Of a stretch of DNA of 9,308 nt, positions 6,000-9,308 are shown piece by piece; positions within the stretch are counted from its first letter, which is position 1, and every line of letters begins with the position of its first letter. This DNA comes from an uncultured Varibaculum sp. GTDB lineage: Bacteria; Actinomycetota; Actinomycetes; Actinomycetales; Actinomycetaceae. The notes below the pieces were generated by a model. The model did not search any database. It was not told the origin of the DNA and was given only the letters and a program-made list of their open reading frames with translations. The translations under genes were made by a program, and so were the position numbers. The DNA is taken from contig CAMYAU010000062.1 in the NCBI GenBank assembly GCA_947253735.1, positions 1 through 9,308 on the forward strand, written 5' to 3'.

Positions 6000-7211
6000 T
6001 TAGGCAGGCACTACTTCCTGCCCGATTTCCTTCATCATTTCCTGGAACCAGGGGGTATTAATGTCGAAAGCTTTACCGCCCTTGATCCGAGAGAAAGCGA
6101 TCGAGCTCAAAATATCGCCGTTTTCCTCGTCGTGACCGATCAAACCGGCTTTACCTTCCAGTGCACACTGCACCGCGTAGTCAGTCATGGACTTGATCAA
6201 ACGCAGATCCTCTACCCCCGCTGCAGAAGCACGCGAGAAGTAACCAGACTTTTGCACCATAACCTTTTCCGCTCCGATCCGCTCAGCAAACTGGCGAGCA
6301 AACCACTGACCGGGGTTAATCTTGTCGATCTGCACATGGCCAAAGGGATCGCGCGGAATCGTTTCTCCCGCTTGTTCCATCTGCTCTACGATCTCATTAA
6401 TTCCCGCACCCTCAGACAGGAAAATATTAACGTTACCCACCTCGTCCATAACTTTCTTGAGACGAGCGGCTTCGCCCTCAATATCAATATGAGCCTCGGG
6501 AACGAAAATAGCGTGAATGTCGCGAGATTCGCGAGTGAGCCCCATAGAGGGCAGCCATTCTTTCTTGTCCAAAAGTTTGCGGTAAGAACAAGCAGTGGCA
6601 GCTGCCAAATATCCGCAGTGACGTCCCATAACCTCGTGAATAATCAATTCCCGCGGGTTGGACTGGCATTCGGCGATCACATGTTCGGCATAAAGTGCCC
6701 CGTTATCGGCCGCGGTCCAAGCCCCCAGAGACTGTCGCACCGGAATAATGTCATTGTCAATAGTTTTTGGTAGCCCCACCACAGTCAGCTCATAGTCGTG
6801 TTCATGCAGGTAATGAGCAAGGTCTGCGGCAGTGGTGTTGGTGTCGTCCCCACCGATAGTGTGCAGGACATCTACTCCGTCCTCTACCAAGCGATTAGCC
6901 GCGAATTCCAGAGGGTTAACGCCCTCTTTAACCAGACCACGTTTAACCAAATCTTCGGTGTTAGTGAGCTTTACCCGCGAGTTACCAATCGGGGAACCGC
7001 CATATTCATGCAACAGGCCGGCATTTTTACGCGCCTCTTCGTCCACCACAATAAAATTCTTGGACAGCAACCCGTGATACCCATGTTTATAGGCGATTAT
7101 TTCGATTTCCGGGGCCAGCTCGGTATAGCGTTCAATCAATCCCCCGACCGCTGATGAGAGACAGGGGGCGAATCCACCCGCAGTTAGTAATGCCACACGT
7201 TTAATAGTCAT
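6000..7211 (-). CDS. pfp: Pyrophosphate-dependent 6-phosphofructokinase
   Basis: This enzyme interconverts fructose 6-phosphate and fructose 1,6-bisphosphate with pyrophosphate/phosphate, so the step is reversible and spares ATP. The 403-residue sequence has TAGGFAPCLSS at 10-20, GGSPIGNSR at 71-79, GGDDTNTTAAD at 120-130, PKTIDND at 148-154, MGRHCGY at 195-201 and SEGAG at 266-270. Two positions decide the phosphoryl donor: Asp at 123 (GGDD, where ATP enzymes have GGDG) and Lys at 149 (PKTIDND, where ATP enzymes have PGTIDND). Both are of the PPi type. Length and sequence closely resemble the Propionibacterium freudenreichii PPi enzyme as I recall it. The ATG has a strong GGAGG four bases upstream. 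It lies downstream of the acyltransferase on the same strand with a 265-bp gap and ends at its own terminator, so it is probably transcribed alone. Confidence 0.93.
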   Translation of the reverse strand: MTIKRVALLTAGGFAPCLSSAVGGLIERYTELAPEIEIIAYKHGYHGLLSKNFIVVDEEARKNAGLLHEYGGSPIGNSRVKLTNTEDLVKRGLVKEGVNPLEFAANRLVEDGVDVLHTIGGDDTNTTAADLAHYLHEHDYELTVVGLPKTIDNDIIPVRQSLGAWTAADNGALYAEHVIAECQSNPRELIIHEVMGRHCGYLAAATACSYRKLLDKKEWLPSMGLTRESRDIHAIFVPEAHIDIEGEAARLKKVMDEVGNVNIFLSEGAGINEIVEQMEQAGETIPRDPFGHVQIDKINPGQWFARQFAERIGAEKVMVQKSGYFSRASAAGVEDLRLIKSMTDYAVQCALEGKAGLIGHDEENGDILSSIAFSRIKGGKAFDINTPWFQEMMKEIGQEVVPA

Positions 7212-7476
7212 TTGTCCTCCAAAAGAATTGTTTGGCCAGTATTGGCGCCGACATCCACTAGTTTAGTCGATAAGGCACAGATGACTCTATGCAGACAAGG
7301 TCCTGCCGCATTTGAGCAAGCAATTAATACTTTCGATAAGAACAGCCGGCGTCCGGGGCAAATTTGGACGAATCCGTCCCGCTTATAGGTACCGATTTAG
7401 GGGGTAATACCCAAACGGGCATTAGCTCCGATTTAGCTATCTGCAGTTCGCTGCAAGGATTAGAAACCGAAACCCT
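7212..7476. other. Intergenic region upstream of PPi-phosphofructokinase
   Basis: No gene is seen in these 265 bases. They should hold the phosphofructokinase promoter, but no -10/-35 pair stands out; TAAACT and TATAAG hexamers on the minus strand are weak candidates. Short structures present are GGACG/CGTCC (7366-7370 and 7375-7379), a TGCAG-TTCG-CTGCA hairpin (7441-7454), and a 9-bp direct repeat CCGATTTAG at 7392-7400 and 7428-7436. None has a following T-run good enough to call an acyltransferase terminator. Confidence 0.5.
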
Positions 7477-8304
7477 TTATTTATCCCCCGCCGGGGCCGT
7501 ATCTGAGGGATCTCCCTCCGGGTGAGAAGTTTCGACAGGAGGCTGCGGCACCTCGATGTCCGGGGCCTGACGTCCCCCGGGAGCCTCCACTTTAGACTCG
7601 GGGCCAACAGCTTCCTGATCATCCTTCTTAGCTGCCAAAGCCTTTTTCACATCTGCTGCATACAGATCCACGTACTCTTGACCCGATAGGCTCATCAGAG
7701 AATACATAATCTCATCAGTAATAGCCCGCAACACGTAACGGTCGTCTTCCATCCCCTGATAGCGAGAAAAGTCCAAAGGCTTTCCCACTACGACTCCTAT
7801 ACGGTGCAGCCGGGGAATGCGAGTACCAATCGGCTGGGCAATATTGGTGCCGATCATAGCCACCGGAATCACCGGGGCTCCCGAACGTAGTGACAGGCGC
7901 GCCAGCCCGGTTTTACCACGATAAAGCCGCCCATCGGGACTGCGGGTGCCCTCGGGGTAGATACCAAATAATTCACCCTCTTGCAGACGCGCCAGCCCTT
8001 TTTGCAAAGCTACCTGGGATTTCTTCCCTCCGGAGCGATCAATCGGAATCGTACCCACCTGGGTCATAAACCACTTTACAAAGGCACCCTTCAAACCTTT
8101 TCCGGTGAAATAGTCAGCTTTGCCTACGAAAACAACTTCCCGGTCGATCATAAGCGGCAAAAAGAAAGAGTCAATCACCGCGAGATGGTTGGAGGCCAGA
8201 ATTGCTGCTCCGGTCTCGGGAATGTTCTCGGCTCCTTTAATCCAAGGCCGGTACAGAACCTTCAGGATCGGGCCCAAGATTATTTTCAACATCCGATAAA
8301 ACAC
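7477..8304 (-). CDS. 1-acyl-sn-glycerol-3-phosphate acyltransferase (PlsC family)
   Basis: The product is a membrane-associated acyltransferase of the PlsC/LPLAT family, which typically makes phosphatidic acid from lysophosphatidic acid. The four family blocks are in order: NHLAVID with the catalytic H40-x4-D45, GTIPIDR at 84-90, YPEGTRSPDG at 116-125 (acceptor binding) and VIPVAMIG at 145-152. A hydrophobic N-terminus (about 2-20) may anchor it. Residues 226-275 form a Pro/Glu/Asp-rich, probably disordered tail beyond the catalytic domain. The start is GTG 8304-8302, supported by AAGGAAG five bases upstream; the in-frame ATG at codon 5 is too far from it. A homologous acyltransferase (Rv2182c) lies near aroG and pknL in M. 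tuberculosis. The exact acceptor is not certain, because this family also includes other lysolipid acyltransferases. Confidence 0.9.
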   Translation of the reverse strand: MFYRMLKIILGPILKVLYRPWIKGAENIPETGAAILASNHLAVIDSFFLPLMIDREVVFVGKADYFTGKGLKGAFVKWFMTQVGTIPIDRSGGKKSQVALQKGLARLQEGELFGIYPEGTRSPDGRLYRGKTGLARLSLRSGAPVIPVAMIGTNIAQPIGTRIPRLHRIGVVVGKPLDFSRYQGMEDDRYVLRAITDEIMYSLMSLSGQEYVDLYAADVKKALAAKKDDQEAVGPESKVEAPGGRQAPDIEVPQPPVETSHPEGDPSDTAPAGDK

Positions 8305-8333
8305 GTAAGCTTCCTTCCCGCCCGGGCTAACTG

Positions 8334-8353
8334 GCCGATCCCTAAAGACCGGC
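8334..8353. repeat. Imperfect inverted repeat next to divergent -10 hexamers
   Basis: GCCGATC (8334-8340) and GACCGGC (8347-8353) pair with one mismatch around a 6-base CCTAAA spacer. The right arm abuts the TAGACT hexamer at 8354. Its place in the 62-bp divergent region between the acyltransferase and the membrane-protein gene suggests a regulator site, by position only. Confidence 0.3.
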
Positions 8354-8360
8354 TAGACTA
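8354..8360. promoter_or_regulatory. Overlapping divergent -10 hexamers (TAGACT / TAGTCT)
   Basis: On the plus strand TAGACT (8354-8359) lies seven bases before the ATG at 8367, which has no Shine-Dalgarno, so that mRNA may be leaderless. On the minus strand TAGTCT (8360-8355) could serve the acyltransferase, giving a leader of about 45 bases with an AAGGAAG ribosome-binding site. No strong -35 is seen on either side. Confidence 0.4.
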
Positions 8361-8366
8361 ACGACT

Positions 8367-8768
8367 ATGAAACTCCCCAAGAAGTGGGGGGCGCATCGCC
8401 GCCGCAACCCAAGTCAACGTCGCGTAGATGATGAATTTTTGGATATTACATCTAGGTTAGATGATACCGGTATTTTCTCCCCTGGACCGCGAGATTACGA
8501 ATTAGCTGAGCCAGACGAACAGTTTCAACCCCCAGATTTGCCCGCTAGTGCTCGCCCCAGTGGACCTACACTCGCCTTCGTGACCACCATCATAATATTG
8601 ATAGCCTGGGTGGCCAGCTACATTGCGGGGATTAATATCCCGATATGGCTCCACGTACTGGGATTTGTGGATTTAGCACTATTTTGCGCCCTTTTGGTTT
8701 TTCTGCGGCCTCGGGGACGTAGCGCATTAACCAATAAATGGGATGACGATGATGGGGCGAGGGTGTGA
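8367..8768 (+). CDS. Small two-helix membrane protein, function unknown
   Basis: I do not recognise this 133-residue protein as a named family. It has a basic N-terminus (KLPKKWGAHRRR), a polar, acidic and Pro-rich stretch (about 20-66), and two hydrophobic helices (about 68-88 and 92-113) separated by a very short turn (INIP). It ends in RPRGR and an acidic tail (WDDDDGARV). The positive-inside rule suggests both termini are cytoplasmic, with a helical hairpin in the membrane. There is no signal peptide. The ATG lacks a Shine-Dalgarno sequence and follows TAGACT by seven bases. Its stop overlaps the start of the downstream exonuclease as GTGA, so the two are likely co-transcribed and translationally coupled. 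A functional link to the nuclease is only an inference. Codon use looks like that of the neighbours. Confidence 0.8.
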   Translation: MKLPKKWGAHRRRNPSQRRVDDEFLDITSRLDDTGIFSPGPRDYELAEPDEQFQPPDLPASARPSGPTLAFVTTIIILIAWVASYIAGINIPIWLHVLGFVDLALFCALLVFLRPRGRSALTNKWDDDDGARV

Positions 8769-9308
8769 ACACCCAGGTTTTCTCTCCTCCCTCACGCGCT
8801 TTACGCACCCACCTCGATTCGTTGCTGCCTACCAGGGACGAAATAGCTCCGCAAGGAGAATTTTCGCAGTTGGGACGCCCTTTATCGGATTGCTGTTTCC
8901 TAGTGGTTGACCTGGAAACCACTGGTATGGGTGCGCAGGCAGAAATCACCGAAATCGCGGCTGCTCGTTACTATAATCACCGCCTGTGTGGAACTTTTCG
9001 CTCTTTGGTTCGAACTGAGCGTCCGATTCCCCCTAAGATAGTGGCACTCACCGGGATTACTAACTCGATGGTGCTGGCTGCCGATCCTCTAGAGGCAGTA
9101 TTTTTGCGTTTTCTTGAATTCTGGAGGGCGCCTTGCCCTGATTCTCCCCCGATAAATGCGCTAGTCGCTCACAACGCTAGTTTTGACACCGGATTTTTAC
9201 GCCGCGCCGCCGAACAACTAGATGCCCCTCTACCTCCCGCCCTCACCGTCGATACTTTAGCTATTGCCCGGCTGCTCTTGCCGCGCCCCTTTGTCGCCAA
9301 TCATCGCC
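8765..9308 (+). CDS. DEDDh 3'-5' exonuclease domain protein (partial)
   Basis: A GTG at 8765-8767 opens a frame that runs off the right edge: 181 codons, C-terminus missing. The first 45 or so residues are a polar lead-in. VVDLETTG (about residues 51-58) is the Exo I motif with the metal-binding D-x-E, and ALTGITN (about 97-103) is typical of the DnaQ/epsilon family. AHNASFDTGFL (about 139-149) is Exo II, and VDTLAIARLLLP fits the helix before Exo III. The His-Asp Exo III motif lies beyond the window. The fold cleaves DNA 3'-5' with two metal ions. In many actinobacteria (for example Rv2191) the homologous protein continues into a UvrC-like GIY-YIG nuclease domain, so this may be the front half of such a fusion rather than a polymerase III epsilon subunit. 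The GTGA overlap with the upstream gene and purine-rich GGGGCGAGG before it support the start. Confidence 0.88.
   Translation, partial: MNTQVFSPPSRALRTHLDSLLPTRDEIAPQGEFSQLGRPLSDCCFLVVDLETTGMGAQAEITEIAAARYYNHRLCGTFRSLVRTERPIPPKIVALTGITNSMVLAADPLEAVFLRFLEFWRAPCPDSPPINALVAHNASFDTGFLRRAAEQLDAPLPPALTVDTLAIARLLLPRPFVANHR

Noticed and set aside
6132..6773. A 213-codon plus-strand open frame opposite the phosphofructokinase gene
   Set aside because: The minus-strand frame has all phosphofructokinase motifs over its full length. The plus frame has no recognisable domain or ribosome-binding site and is a shadow.
7441..7454. TGCAG-TTCG-CTGCA hairpin after the acyltransferase gene as a terminator
   Set aside because: The stem is only 5 bp and no T-run follows it on the minus strand.

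Overview
The window looks like the chromosome of an actinobacterium with moderate GC content, judged by eye. An Actinomycetales-type host (Actinomyces, Varibaculum or Mobiluncus relatives) is my inference; nothing in the sequence names the species. The main clues are a mycobacterial-type gene neighbourhood (polyprenyl synthase, Rv2175c-like DNA-binding protein, PknL-like kinase, class II DAHP synthase, PlsC-type acyltransferase, DEDDh exonuclease), a class II (plant/actinobacterial) DAHP synthase, and a pyrophosphate-type phosphofructokinase very like that of propionibacteria. From memory, part of this order (DAHP synthase, phosphofructokinase, acyltransferase) also occurs in Streptomyces. I see no mobile element, CRISPR array, tRNA, rRNA or sign of recent transfer, so this appears to be core chromosome.

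Layout. 1-493 (minus) is the N-terminal part of a Lys/Ala/Thr-rich protein that runs off the left edge, possibly the tail of a principal sigma factor or of a DksA-like protein. It is divergent from 630-1700 (plus), an IdsA-type polyprenyl diphosphate synthase. That gene converges, with a 10-bp gap, on 1711-2052 (minus), a small Rv2175c-like winged-helix protein. The Rv2175c-like gene is divergent from 2137-4248 (plus), a membrane Ser/Thr kinase with four PASTA domains (PknL type). The kinase converges on 4327-5733 (minus), class II DAHP synthase, the entry step of the shikimate pathway. Then come 6000-7211 (minus), PPi-dependent phosphofructokinase, followed by a perfect 17-bp terminator hairpin, and 7477-8304 (minus), a 1-acylglycerol-3-phosphate acyltransferase. 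Divergent from the acyltransferase is a plus-strand pair: a small two-helix membrane protein (8367-8768) and, overlapping it by GTGA, the start of a DEDDh 3'-5' exonuclease that runs off the right edge.

How the parts relate. The kinase and the Rv2175c-like protein are a known kinase/substrate pair in Mycobacterium tuberculosis. Here they share an 84-bp divergent control region holding a small hairpin and a 7-bp direct repeat. The other genes are housekeeping metabolism: isoprenoids, aromatic amino acids, glycolysis and phospholipids.

What stands out is regulatory rather than a new enzyme system. Four start codons (Rv2175c-like, pknL, the membrane protein, and an alternative start of DAHP synthase) each follow a TAGNNT hexamer by only 6-7 bases, with no convincing Shine-Dalgarno sequence for the first three. 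That is the architecture of leaderless mRNAs. Two divergent intergenic regions carry -10-like hexamers overlapping on opposite strands. The Rv2175c homologue lacks the N-terminal tail that carries the kinase phosphosite in M. tuberculosis. I did not find an evidently undescribed multi-gene system.
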